From the NCBI RefSeq assembly GCF_900101895.1, contig NZ_FMVF01000005.1, positions 1-64,000 of the forward strand: 64,000 nt of DNA, given 5' to 3'. Position numbers and translations under genes: made by a program. This DNA is from Flavobacterium caeni. Lineage in GTDB: Bacteria; Bacteroidota; Bacteroidia; Flavobacteriales; Flavobacteriaceae. The notes under the pieces are model-generated. The model saw only the letters and a program-made list of their open reading frames with translations. It was not told the DNA's origin and did not search any database. Shown in pieces: positions 7,154-15,907 of the stretch (its first letter is position 1; each line of letters starts with the position of its first letter).

Positions 7154-8371
7154 TTACAAAATTTCTGCAACTACAAAAGTGCTGCCACCCACGTAAACAA
7201 AGTCGTTGGGCGCGGCTTGTTGCAATGCGTTTTCGTAAGCCACACGAACAGAGTCAAATACCGAACCTCGCAACCCGAACGTTGCGCCATGTTCGGCCAA
7301 AACCTGCGCATCGAGCCCACGCGGCAAATTTGGTTTGCAAAAGTAGTAGTGCGCATTTTTTGGAAACAGCGGGAGTATCTCGGCCAAATCCTTGTCGTTG
7401 ACCACGCCCAAAACAACATGCAGCCGATCGTAGTCGACAGATGCTATTTGCGCGATCGTCAAGGCAAGCCCGTCTTTGTTGTGTGCGGTATCGGCAATGA
7501 CGGTCGGCTTGTTTTGGAGTTGTTGCCACCGGCCCAAAAGTCCTGTATTCTTTACGACGTTCAACAATCCGTCCTTGAATTGTTCCTCTGAAATTGTCCA
7601 GCCGAGTTCGCGCAATACGCGTACGGTTTGTGCGACGGTCTTTTTGTTGTGGAACTGGTAGTTTCCGAGTAAATCCGACGGATGGTCTTCGGTCACCAAA
7701 TCCGATGCAAAAAACAAAGACGAATGACATTCGGCGGCTTTTTGCGCAAACACCGGTTTGGTTTGCGGCAGGTATTCGCCCACCACGACCGGAACACCCG
7801 GCTTGATGATGCCGGCCTTTTCGACGGCGATCGATTCGAGCGTGTTGCCCAGGAACGCCATGTGGTCGAGACCGATGTTGGTAATCACCGAAACCAGCGG
7901 CGTGATCACATTGGTCGAATCCAATCGGCCACCCATACCTACCTCGACAATGGCGATATCTACTTTTTGTTGGACGAAATAGTCAAACGCAAGCCCCACG
8001 GTCATTTCAAAAAAACTCAGCGCATGGGCTTCAAAAAACGATTTGTGTTGGTCGATGAACCGCACCACCGAATCTTCGCCGATTTCTGTACCGTTGATTT
8101 TGATCCGCTCCCTGAAATCCTTCAAATGCGGCGAGGTGTACAACCCAACTTTGTAGCCGGCCTCTTGCAGTACCGACGCCAGCATGTGCGAAGTCGATCC
8201 CTTGCCGTTGGTGCCCGCCACATGGATGCATTGGAGGTTGCGTTCGGGATGGCCCAAATGGTCACACAACAATAATGTATTGGTCAAATCTTTCCGGTAG
8301 GCAGACGCACCCTGTTGCTGGTACATCGGTAGTTGCACAAACATCCAGTCGAGCGTTTCGCGATAGGTCAT
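7154..8371 (-). CDS. folC: Bifunctional folylpolyglutamate/dihydrofolate synthase
   Basis: A cytosolic Mur-ligase-family enzyme that adds glutamate to dihydropteroate and to folates using ATP. The 405 residues are close to the family norm. The P-loop is seen as HVAGTNGKGSTSHML at about residues 50-64, followed by GLYTSPHLKDFRERI, the folate-binding region. Downstream are the GMGGRLDSTNV motif and a C-terminal ligase domain with DTAHNKDGL. It begins 5 bases after the stop of the TonB-like gene, so the two are cotranscribed, an arrangement common in Flavobacterium. Confidence 0.95.
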   Translation of the reverse strand: MTYRETLDWMFVQLPMYQQQGASAYRKDLTNTLLLCDHLGHPERNLQCIHVAGTNGKGSTSHMLASVLQEAGYKVGLYTSPHLKDFRERIKINGTEIGEDSVVRFIDQHKSFFEAHALSFFEMTVGLAFDYFVQQKVDIAIVEVGMGGRLDSTNVITPLVSVITNIGLDHMAFLGNTLESIAVEKAGIIKPGVPVVVGEYLPQTKPVFAQKAAECHSSLFFASDLVTEDHPSDLLGNYQFHNKKTVAQTVRVLRELGWTISEEQFKDGLLNVVKNTGLLGRWQQLQNKPTVIADTAHNKDGLALTIAQIASVDYDRLHVVLGVVNDKDLAEILPLFPKNAHYYFCKPNLPRGLDAQVLAEHGATFGLRGSVFDSVRVAYENALQQAAPNDFVYVGGSTFVVAEIL

Positions 8372-8376
8372 GGGAA

Positions 8377-9264
8377 TCAGTTGCCGGTCAACTTAAAGTT
8401 GTAAGTGATTTTACCCACCTGCTTCTCGGGCGCATCGTCGCTCGGGTTGATCTTGGTGTTGAGTGCGGCGATCTTGGCCTGGTCGAGCAAACATTTGGCC
8501 GCGTTGGTCGTACCGCGCACACCGGCTTGGGCGTTGATGACTTTTCCGGTGCGGTCTACGGTGATCTGTACCACGACGGTGCCTTCTTCATTGCAGGTGT
8601 ATTGTGGATTTGGCGTCGATAAGAATTTGCGCCCTGCCAATTGGTAGTTGCCCGTACCGTTACCGCGTCCGCCGCCGTTTCCGTTGCCATAGCCGCTGCC
8701 TGTTCCGAGCCCTTGTCCAGAGCCATTCCCGCCGCCGCTTCCGGTACCCGATCCGCCGCCGCCGTCATAGCCGCGTGCATTCGGGTCGCCGTAGGCCTTG
8801 CCCTTGTTGCCGGCCACTTTGTCGGTGCCGTCGCCGCCCTTGTCCGAGCCGTTGAGCAAATTGGCCAGCGCGTCCGAGGTCGATTTCGACGGTTTCGGGA
8901 CGGCTTTCTCTACAGGCTTGGTTTCTTCTTCTTTCTTGGGTTTTTCGGTAGGTTTCTTGACATTGGCGATGACCGGCGCATCGTCGGCTTCGCTGACCAC
9001 GATTTCCTGTTCGGCGGCCTGCACCACCTTGGGTTGCTTGGGTGCCGATTTGACGGGTTCCAAAGACGGGTAGTTGTCGCCCATGCCCAAATCGGAGTCG
9101 CCAAAATTGACGGCCACATCGCCGCCCCCGCCGCCGCCTTCAAGCATGTCGAGCGTCACGGTATTGGCGTACTTAAAAAAGTACAACAGCAAAAACAGGA
9201 TCAGGAAAATGGCCGTGGTGGCCGTAAGCGATTGTTTTCGATTTTCGATTCGGGTGAAAGTCAT
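8377..9264 (-). CDS. TonB-like energy transducer with glycine-rich linker
   Basis: An inner-membrane-anchored periplasmic protein of 295 residues. One membrane helix lies at about 12-33. An acidic and then lysine/proline-rich stretch (roughly 50-130) spans the periplasm, followed by a long Gly/Ser/Asn-rich linker (about 145-205) and a C-terminal TonB-type domain containing EEGTVVVQITVDRTGKV. TonB proteins couple the ExbBD proton motor to outer-membrane transporters. exbB and exbD are not in the neighbourhood; the gene before it is the dehydrogenase at 9319. I start at the ATG at 9264; an in-frame TTG at 9273 is possible but less likely. The linker is high in GC and repetitive. Confidence 0.8.
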   Translation of the reverse strand: MTFTRIENRKQSLTATTAIFLILFLLLYFFKYANTVTLDMLEGGGGGGDVAVNFGDSDLGMGDNYPSLEPVKSAPKQPKVVQAAEQEIVVSEADDAPVIANVKKPTEKPKKEEETKPVEKAVPKPSKSTSDALANLLNGSDKGGDGTDKVAGNKGKAYGDPNARGYDGGGGSGTGSGGGNGSGQGLGTGSGYGNGNGGGRGNGTGNYQLAGRKFLSTPNPQYTCNEEGTVVVQITVDRTGKVINAQAGVRGTTNAAKCLLDQAKIAALNTKINPSDDAPEKQVGKITYNFKLTGN

Positions 9265-9318
9265 GGTTTTCAATGTTTAAACCTATTTCCTACAACGAAA
9301 ATAAGCAAAATAAATTGT

Positions 9319-10545
9319 TTACACCAATTGTTGGAGCGCAATCTCGAACGCGGTCGCGCTGATGTTGGTTTTCGACGGATTTTTCGCATGTGCTTTTTCG
9401 ATCGCGCGTCGGATGGTTTCCGAAGTGTCGGCAAAAATCGCCTCGTCGGTCATCTGGACGCGTTTTTCCATGAAATAGGCAAATACGCGCGCCATGCCAC
9501 AGTTCGAAATAAAGTCGGGAACCAGGCTCACTTTGCGGTCGATGTGTTCCATGATCGGTCCAAAGAAGATCTCCTTGTCGGCAAATGGGACGTTCGCGCC
9601 GCACGAAATGACTTCGAGTCCCGAGGCGATCATCGCATCGGCCTGGTTTTGCGTAACAAGTCTTGACGCGGCGCATGGTGTAAAGATCTCGGCGCCCAAG
9701 GTCCAGATTTTTTCGTTGATTTCTTCGAACGACATCATGTTGTGCGCCACGAGCTGGTTGCCGTTTTTGTTGAGGAACAACGAACGGATTTGCTCGAACG
9801 TGAATCCGCGTTCGCTGATGAGGCCTCCGCTTCGGTCGATGATGCCGACGATTTTCACGCCCATTTCGGCCAAATAGAACGCGGCCGCCGATCCGACGTT
9901 GCCGAATCCCTGTACGATTGCTTTTTTGCCCTTGACCGATCCGCCGTAAATGTCGTAGTAATGACGCACCGCTTCGGCCACGCCATAGCCCGTAATCATG
10001 TCGGCCACGGTATATTTGCGCGAAACATCGGGCGAGAAGAATGGGTTTTCGATCACTTTTACTACGCCCTGGCGCAACTGTCCGATGCGGTTGATCTTGT
10101 CGGCGTCGGTCGGGCGGAAGTGTCCGTTGAACACACCTTCCTGCGGATGCCAAACGCCACACTCCTCGGTCATCGGGATGACTTCGTGGATTTCGTCGAC
10201 ATTCAAATCGCCGCCGGTTCCGTAGTAACTTTTCAAAAGTGGCGATACGGCTTTGTACCAACGTTTCAAGACGCCTTCCTTGCGCGGGTCGTTCGGGTCG
10301 AAATTGATGCCTGATTTTGCGCCGCCGATGGCCGGTCCTGAAACCGAAAATTTGACTTCCATCGTCTTGGCCAAACTCAACACTTCGTTCATGTCGAGCC
10401 CTTTGCGCATGCGTGTTCCGCCGCCCGCCGCACCACCGCGCAGCGAGTTGATCACCGTCCAGCCTTCGGCTTCGGTTTCGGCGTCCTTCCAATGGAAGAC
10501 GATTTCGGGTTCTTTATTTTCGAATTGTTGGAGTAGTGCTTTCAT
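9319..10545 (-). CDS. gdhA: Glu/Leu/Phe/Val dehydrogenase, probably glutamate dehydrogenase
   Basis: A cytosolic NAD(P)-dependent amino-acid dehydrogenase that interconverts an amino acid and its 2-oxo acid with ammonia. The 408 residues contain the dimerisation domain with GGAAGGGTR and the substrate segment GPAIGGAKSGI (Lys77 the likely catalytic lysine), then a Rossmann domain with VQGFGNVGS near residue 216. Substrate choice within the family (glutamate against branched or aromatic amino acids) cannot be fixed by eye, so the symbol is tentative. A perfect -7 box lies 22 bases upstream of the start. Confidence 0.85.
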   Translation of the reverse strand: MKALLQQFENKEPEIVFHWKDAETEAEGWTVINSLRGGAAGGGTRMRKGLDMNEVLSLAKTMEVKFSVSGPAIGGAKSGINFDPNDPRKEGVLKRWYKAVSPLLKSYYGTGGDLNVDEIHEVIPMTEECGVWHPQEGVFNGHFRPTDADKINRIGQLRQGVVKVIENPFFSPDVSRKYTVADMITGYGVAEAVRHYYDIYGGSVKGKKAIVQGFGNVGSAAAFYLAEMGVKIVGIIDRSGGLISERGFTFEQIRSLFLNKNGNQLVAHNMMSFEEINEKIWTLGAEIFTPCAASRLVTQNQADAMIASGLEVISCGANVPFADKEIFFGPIMEHIDRKVSLVPDFISNCGMARVFAYFMEKRVQMTDEAIFADTSETIRRAIEKAHAKNPSKTNISATAFEIALQQLV

Positions 10546-10566
10546 TATAGTTGTGGATTAATGCTA

Positions 10567-10574
10567 CAAAGATA
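10567..10574 (-). promoter_or_regulatory. -7 box of the dehydrogenase gene
   Basis: TATCTTTG on the minus strand, a perfect TAnnTTTG, 22 bases before the ATG at 10545. No clear -33 TTTG is seen at the standard distance. Confidence 0.5.
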
Positions 10575-10603
10575 AGGTTTGGATGTGGTATGGTGAACGA
10601 TTG

Positions 10604-11668
10604 TTAGTTAAAAATAACGCCCGAACTATGGTCGTGTGCGGCGCCCGTGACACTGGCCAGTACATTGGTTTCATTGCGCAGTTTGAGCACGCCGAGCAAT
10701 CCAAAAATGAGCGCTTCCTTGAACTCAAGGATTTTCTTTTCGGGCACCACGATTTGCATCTGCGGCAAATGCGATTGGATTTTTTGAACCAGAAAATCGT
10801 TGTATGCGCCGCCGCCCGTAACCAACAACTTTCCAGATTTTTTGGGTAACGCCTGCGCGATTTGATAGGCGATGTGTTCGGTAAACGTGCGCATTTTGTC
10901 TTCGGTGGCCAAGGGATGTCTTTCCATGAGCGGCAAGATCGTTTGTTTGACGTATTCGAAGCCAAGCGATTTGGGAAACGGTTTTTGGTAGAAATCGAGC
11001 ACATTCAGCGCCAGCAACAAATCGGCGTCGGACGTACCCGATCGCGCGATCTTACCCTGGTTGTCGTAGGGCAGCCCGAGTTGGTTGGCGTAAAAGTTCA
11101 AGACCGTATTCACGGCCGAAATATCGAACGCAATCCGTCGGCCATTGTCTTCAAACGACACGTTCGAAAACCCGCCCAGGTTCAGGCAATAGTCGAAATC
11201 GGCAAACAAGATACGGTCGCCAATAGGCACCAGCGGCGCCCCTTGTCCGCCCAAACGCACATCCTGCACCCGAAAATCACACACGACTTTTTGGTGGGTC
11301 AACGTCGCGATTTCGGGCAAATTCCCAATCTGCAACGTGAAGCCATTGTGTGGTTGGTGCAAAATCGTATGGCCATGCGAACACACGGCGTTAAGGTTTT
11401 CGATGCGGTGTTTCGAGATGAATCCGGCGATGACATCTGCCAGTAATTGGGTATAGTCGGCGTTGAGTTTTTGCAACGCTTTTTCGTCAAAATCGACGGC
11501 CGATTGCAGTCGCGAAACCCAGTCATCGGGATAAGCAACCGTTTCACATTCAACGATTTCGAAAGTCCATTTGCCATCCGAAACGCTAAAATGCAAATGC
11601 GCCAAATCGACGCCGTCGAGCGACGTGCCCGACATCACTCCGATAACGTTATAGTTTTCTTGCGCCAT
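10604..11668 (-). CDS. anmK: Anhydro-N-acetylmuramic acid kinase
   Basis: A cytosolic ASKHA-fold kinase that cleaves and phosphorylates 1,6-anhydro-MurNAc, giving MurNAc-6-phosphate during recycling of cell-wall fragments. The 354 residues start with the ATP-binding signature NVIGVMSGTSLDGVD and contain SHGHTILHQP, the NLGGFSNV segment and the late glycine motif VTGGGAYNDFL. The length fits the family. It is divergent from the acyl-CoA dehydrogenase, with 78 bases between start codons. Its -7 box ends only 4 bases before the ATG, which suggests a leaderless transcript. Confidence 0.93.
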   Translation of the reverse strand: MAQENYNVIGVMSGTSLDGVDLAHLHFSVSDGKWTFEIVECETVAYPDDWVSRLQSAVDFDEKALQKLNADYTQLLADVIAGFISKHRIENLNAVCSHGHTILHQPHNGFTLQIGNLPEIATLTHQKVVCDFRVQDVRLGGQGAPLVPIGDRILFADFDYCLNLGGFSNVSFEDNGRRIAFDISAVNTVLNFYANQLGLPYDNQGKIARSGTSDADLLLALNVLDFYQKPFPKSLGFEYVKQTILPLMERHPLATEDKMRTFTEHIAYQIAQALPKKSGKLLVTGGGAYNDFLVQKIQSHLPQMQIVVPEKKILEFKEALIFGLLGVLKLRNETNVLASVTGAAHDHSSGVIFN

Positions 11669-11672
11669 CGGC

Positions 11673-11722
11673 CAAAATTACGCATCAAAATTCAGAACTT
11701 CGCAATTAAAAAATTATATTTG
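11673..11722. promoter_or_regulatory. Divergent promoters for anmK and the acyl-CoA dehydrogenase
   Basis: On the minus strand TAATTTTG at 11680-11673 is a perfect -7 box for anmK. On the plus strand TATATTTG at 11715-11722 is a perfect -7 box for the acyl-CoA dehydrogenase, 24 bases before its ATG. Confidence 0.55.
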
Positions 11723-11746
11723 CCCACATTTCAAACAAAAATAGAC

Positions 11747-12889
11747 ATGGATTTTAACCTTACCGAAGAGCATTTGATGATACAACAGGCCGCACGCGAT
11801 TTTGCGCAGGCCGAATTGTTGCCGGGCGTGATCGAACGCGACGAACATTCGAAATTTCCGACCGAGCAGATCAAGATGATGGCCGAATTGGGCTTTTTGG
11901 GGATGATGGTAGATCCAAAATACGGCGGATCGGGACTCGACAGTATTTCCTATGTGTTGGCGATGACCGAAATCGCCAAGGTCGACGCATCGGCAGCCGT
12001 CGTCATGTCGGTCAACAACTCGCTCGTTTGCGCGGGGCTCGAAAAATACTGTACCGAAGAACAAAAACAAAAATACCTTGTGCCGCTGGCCAAGGGCGAA
12101 GTAATCGGTGCGTTCTGTTTGTCGGAACCCGAAGCAGGATCGGACGCGACGTCGCAAAAGACCACCGCCATCGACAAAGGCGACCACTATCTTTTGAACG
12201 GTACCAAGAACTGGATCACCAATGGCGCGACCGCATCGACCTATATCGTCATCGCACAAACCGACATCGAGAAAGGCCACAAAGGCATCAACGCTTTTAT
12301 TGTCGAGAAAGGCTGGCCGGGCTTTGACATCGGGCCGAAGGAAAAGAAGATGGGCATCCGCGGAAGCGACACCCATTCGCTTATGTTTACCGATGTGAAA
12401 GTACCCAAGGAAAACCGCATCGGGGCCGAAGGTTTTGGATTCAATTTCGCGATGGGCGTCTTGAACGGTGGCCGTATCGGGATCGCTTCGCAAGCGCTCG
12501 GGATCGCAACAGGGGCCTATGAACTGGCGCTCAAATATTCAAAGGAACGAAAAGCGTTTGGCAAGGAAATCTCGAAGCACCAGGCCATCGCGTTCAAACT
12601 CGCCGATATGGCTACGCAAATCACGGCCGCCAAGATGTTGTGCATGAAGGCCGCTTTCGAAAAAGACATGGGCCAGGACATCTCGCAATCGGGGGCCATG
12701 GCCAAGCTGTATGCGTCGCAGGTGGCGATGGACACGACCATCGAAGCCGTGCAAATCCACGGTGGTAATGGCTATGTGGCCGAGTACCACGTCGAACGCA
12801 TGATGCGCGATGCGAAGATCACGCAGATCTATGAAGGTACTTCAGAGATCCAGAAGATTGTGATTTCGAGGAGCATCCTTAGTGAGTAA
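11747..12889 (+). CDS. Acyl-CoA dehydrogenase
   Basis: An FAD enzyme of 380 residues that makes the 2,3-double bond in acyl-CoA, feeding electrons to ETF in fatty-acid or branched-chain amino-acid breakdown. The start is the ATG giving MDFNLTEEHLMIQQAARDF; the frame stays open upstream, but that part lies over anmK. Signature motifs are visible: GAFCLSEPEAGSDA (FAD/substrate), the helical C-terminal domain with ERKAFGKEISKHQAI, and QIHGGNGYVAEYHVERMMRDAKI. The catalytic glutamate is probably the one in QIYEGTSEIQ, as in short-chain enzymes, so butyryl- or short-chain specificity is likely. Confidence 0.93.
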   Translation: MDFNLTEEHLMIQQAARDFAQAELLPGVIERDEHSKFPTEQIKMMAELGFLGMMVDPKYGGSGLDSISYVLAMTEIAKVDASAAVVMSVNNSLVCAGLEKYCTEEQKQKYLVPLAKGEVIGAFCLSEPEAGSDATSQKTTAIDKGDHYLLNGTKNWITNGATASTYIVIAQTDIEKGHKGINAFIVEKGWPGFDIGPKEKKMGIRGSDTHSLMFTDVKVPKENRIGAEGFGFNFAMGVLNGGRIGIASQALGIATGAYELALKYSKERKAFGKEISKHQAIAFKLADMATQITAAKMLCMKAAFEKDMGQDISQSGAMAKLYASQVAMDTTIEAVQIHGGNGYVAEYHVERMMRDAKITQIYEGTSEIQKIVISRSILSE

Positions 12890-12942
12890 AATTCCAAAAT
12901 CCAAATCCCAAATTCCAACCCGAGGTTTCGGGACCAAAATCC

Positions 12943-12975
12943 AAATCCCGGTTGTTCGCAGTCGGGATTTTTTTT
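12943..12975 (+). terminator. Terminator after the acyl-CoA dehydrogenase
   Basis: AAATCCCG at 12943-12950 pairs with CGGGATTT at 12963-12970, followed by five further T residues. The preceding 50 bases are a simple AAATCC-type repeat that also holds the small hairpin CCCGA-GGTT-TCGGG. Confidence 0.6.
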
Positions 12976-12985
12976 GGGCGCGCCC

Positions 12986-13058
12986 CAAGGGTCAGGCTGT
13001 CCGTTTCAATCTTTTGTTTTCCGCTGCGCTACAAACAAAAGGATTTTCACTGCCATCC
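12986..13058 (+). repeat. Interspersed hairpin repeat, copy 1
   Basis: Carries the family pattern CTGTCCG, ATCTTTTG, a variable loop rich in CGCTGCGC, CAAAAGGAT and CTGCCATCC. The inner arms pair as an imperfect hairpin. It lies about 95 bases past the acyl-CoA dehydrogenase stop, in the same orientation as that gene. Confidence 0.6.
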
Positions 13059-13059
13059 T

Positions 13060-13500
13060 TCGCGCGGTCTTACGAGGAACGTTCGTCCAAAATTGAACGA
13101 ATCATTTCGCTTGGAATGTCCGTAGAACGTCCCCCGCGGAGAAATTCGCTCTCACGACAGCAAACTTCCCAGCGCGTTGGACGAACGCACAAAGCGAAGA
13201 ATGAACTTTCAATTCACTGCAAATTTTCTTCGCGAGGATTTTTGGCGCCGCGGGCAAGCCAAAAATAAAATAGACACTTCCATGAGCGCCAGCGGCCATC
13301 AAAAAAAAGCGTAAAAAACAAGGAGGGTTCGAGTGGCAAAACTGCGTAGAGCTGAGTGGTTTGCGATCAGCAAAACCACGAACGGTTAGCGGTTCGGAAC
13401 GAAAACCGAGGTAGTTTTTGAGCCTGGGATTTGTGCGCCTTGATTTTTTGTTTCTTTTGCATCAAGGCAAAAGAAAAAGAAAAAAGGAATATCTTTAAAC
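13060..13500. other. Non-coding mosaic upstream of the hybrid kinase
   Basis: No gene is supported here. The tract is repeat-like: a GC-rich part to about 13440, then a hairpin with arms TTTCTTTTGC (13451-13460) and GCAAAAGAAA (13467-13476), overlapped by a second pairing CCTTGAT (13438-13444) with ATCAAGG (13461-13467). Only one of the two stems can form at a time. A near-consensus -7 box TATCTTTA lies at 13490-13497, just before the kinase start. Confidence 0.45.
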
Positions 13501-13501
13501 C

Positions 13502-15907
13502 ATGCGACAACCCAAAGCCACCAAAGGCAAAGTCATCATCGGCTATCTCTTACTCTTCGTCATCGCTGCGGTTTCGGTCTGGTTTGTCTATTCCGAAATC
13601 TTACGGATCGCGATTCCCGAAAAAGACATCACGGCCGAAAACCAAAAAATCATCCGCATCTCTGCCGCGATTGCCGATTTGTATGCGTCCGAAACCGTCG
13701 GGCGCAACTCGATCCTGACCGGATCGGCCAAGGATTTCAAACAATACAACCAAATGCTCGACAGCGTCGATGCGCAAATCGAGGCCATCAAAACGCAAAG
13801 CGATCCGGCGCAGCTCGGCAAACTCGATACAATCCAAACGTTGCTGGCGCGCAAACGCCAAAGCATCAACGAAATCAGGCAATTCCGCAAACAATACGAC
13901 GAGCAGAACACGTTCGACCGCGCCGTCGGGCAAATCACCAAGGTCAAGGATTCGCTCAACCGACGCGTGCAACCCATTGCGTTCAAGAACAACACGCAAA
14001 TGCGGCAGTTCCTGACCTCGGTGCTCACCAAACGCCAGATGGATTCGTTGAGCAAGCTGCCCGTATCGAACGAACAACTCACGTCGGCCATCGAGAAAAT
14101 GCTCACGCAGGTCATCATCCGCGACAACAAAATGAAGTACCAACTGTTCCGCAAGGAGCAGAAATTGCAGGACGAGAACCGCATCATTTCCGACCGGTTG
14201 CGTATGGTGCTTTCGTCTTTGGAAAAGGAAATTTTGCAAAAGTCGTATGCGAAAATCAACGATTCGAAAGCCGCGATCAACAACACCATCAAGGTGATCG
14301 CGTGGATCGGTGCTGTTACTTTTTTGTTGCTGATTGTTTTTGCCGCCATTATTTTGCGCGATTTGACGCGTGCTCAGCAATACCGACAACAACTCGAGGA
14401 ACTCAACGACGAAAAAGAAGATTTGCTCCGAAGCAAAACGATGTTGCTCGCAACGGTCACGCACGATTTGCAGACGCCGCTGGGCAGCGTGATCGGTTTT
14501 GCCGATTTGCTCAAGAAAACCGACATCAACCCCAAGCAGTTGCAGTACCTGGACAGCATCAAACATTCGTCGCACTACATCCTGAAGCTCGTCAACGACC
14601 TGCTCGATTTTTCGAAGCTCGAGAACAACAAGATAGCGATCGAGAAAGTGGCGTTCAATTTCAAGGATCTGATCGAAAACATCTGCCAGCCGCTCGAGCA
14701 AAACGCGCTGACCAAAAACATCGAGTTGCGATGCGATGCAGACGATGAGCTCAACGCCAACTTTATTTCCGACCCGTACCGACTCAAACAAATCTTGACC
14801 AATTTGGTCTCGAATGCCATCAAGTTCACGCAGCAGGGATCGGTCGAAGTCGTGGGCAAACTTGAGCGCGGGCGCGTAGTCGTATCGGTCATCGATACCG
14901 GCATCGGCATCGCCAAGGGAGAACAGCAAGCCGTGTTCAAGGAGTTTACGCAGGCCCATGCGGGGATCGAACAAAAGTTTGGCGGCACGGGACTCGGGCT
15001 TACCATCGCCAAACGCATGCTCGAACTGCTCGACGGCGACATTGCGCTCGAGAGCGAAGAAGGGCAGGGGTCGATTTTTACGATTTCGGTGCCCGCGATC
15101 CGTTCCGATTTCAAGGTATCGCACACGCCGATGGCCCCGGCCGATACCGACTTCCTCGACGGCAAAAAAATCCTGATTGTCGACGACGATCCTACGCAAC
15201 TCTCGCTGATGCGCGAAATATTTGCCCATTATCCGGCGCACATCCACACCGTAAGCGATGCGTCGAAAGTAAGAGCGATGCTCGAATCGGAACCGTTCGA
15301 TTTGGTGTTGTCGGACATCCAGATGCCGCAACTCGACGGATTCGAACTCGTGCGCATCATCCGCAACAACAACAATCCAAACGTGGCGGCCATCCCGGTC
15401 ATCGCGCTCTCGGGCAAACGCGATTTGAATCCCGAAGATTTTTTGGCGCACGGTTTTACGACATTCCATCCGAAACCCTTGCAACTCGAGGAATTGCTAT
15501 TGCAGATCAAGGCGATTTTCCGCAACGAACGGCCCTCGGTATCGGTACGCACCAAACAACCGACAGGCCACGAGAAGTTGTTCAGCCTGGACAGTTTGAA
15601 CCAATTTACGCAAAACGATCCGCACGCGCTACGGCTCATCGTGACGAATTTCATCGAAAGCGCAAAGGAAAACACTACACTTTTACAGGCCGCGGCGCAC
15701 GAGAACGATACCACGAGAATGGCCGAACTCGCGCACAAGATGATCCCGATGCTGCGTCAAATGGAGGTCCATTCGATCGCCGATTTGTTGCTGCCGCTCG
15801 AAGAAAAGACGCCAAATTGGGAACACAACCAACAGGTGGACTACGTGCGGGATATCACGCATCGTATCGAAGATTTATCGGTAAAATTAAAACTGGCCGT
15901 CCAGTAA
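13502..15907 (+). CDS. Hybrid sensor histidine kinase with REC and Hpt domains
   Basis: A membrane sensor kinase of 801 residues. A first membrane helix (about 11-30) and a second (about 262-285) enclose a helical sensor region of roughly 230 residues. Then come HisKA with the phospho-acceptor His321 in TVTHDLQTPLG, an HATPase domain with the N box (QILTNLVSNAIKFT) and the G boxes VIDTGIGI and GGTGLGLTI, a receiver domain with Asp605 in LVLSDIQMPQLDG, and a C-terminal Hpt-like domain with His745 in ELAHKMIPM. This allows a His-Asp-His relay onto a separate regulator. The NtrC-type regulator gene ends at the very next base on the other strand and is the natural partner. The stimulus is unknown. 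Confidence 0.92.
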   Translation: MRQPKATKGKVIIGYLLLFVIAAVSVWFVYSEILRIAIPEKDITAENQKIIRISAAIADLYASETVGRNSILTGSAKDFKQYNQMLDSVDAQIEAIKTQSDPAQLGKLDTIQTLLARKRQSINEIRQFRKQYDEQNTFDRAVGQITKVKDSLNRRVQPIAFKNNTQMRQFLTSVLTKRQMDSLSKLPVSNEQLTSAIEKMLTQVIIRDNKMKYQLFRKEQKLQDENRIISDRLRMVLSSLEKEILQKSYAKINDSKAAINNTIKVIAWIGAVTFLLLIVFAAIILRDLTRAQQYRQQLEELNDEKEDLLRSKTMLLATVTHDLQTPLGSVIGFADLLKKTDINPKQLQYLDSIKHSSHYILKLVNDLLDFSKLENNKIAIEKVAFNFKDLIENICQPLEQNALTKNIELRCDADDELNANFISDPYRLKQILTNLVSNAIKFTQQGSVEVVGKLERGRVVVSVIDTGIGIAKGEQQAVFKEFTQAHAGIEQKFGGTGLGLTIAKRMLELLDGDIALESEEGQGSIFTISVPAIRSDFKVSHTPMAPADTDFLDGKKILIVDDDPTQLSLMREIFAHYPAHIHTVSDASKVRAMLESEPFDLVLSDIQMPQLDGFELVRIIRNNNNPNVAAIPVIALSGKRDLNPEDFLAHGFTTFHPKPLQLEELLLQIKAIFRNERPSVSVRTKQPTGHEKLFSLDSLNQFTQNDPHALRLIVTNFIESAKENTTLLQAAAHENDTTRMAELAHKMIPMLRQMEVHSIADLLLPLEEKTPNWEHNQQVDYVRDITHRIEDLSVKLKLAVQ

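Noticed and set aside
8641..9666. A 341-codon open frame on the plus strand
   Set aside because: It is opposite the glycine-rich linker of the TonB-like gene and the start of the dehydrogenase, with low-complexity Ala/Val/Phe sequence and no family.
11447..11746. Extended N terminus of the acyl-CoA dehydrogenase
   Set aside because: The extra 100 codons lie antisense to anmK and show no similarity to the family. The ATG at 11747 follows a perfect -7 box.
13601..15484. A 627-codon open frame on the minus strand
   Set aside because: It is antisense to the hybrid histidine kinase, whose domains are all intact on the plus strand.
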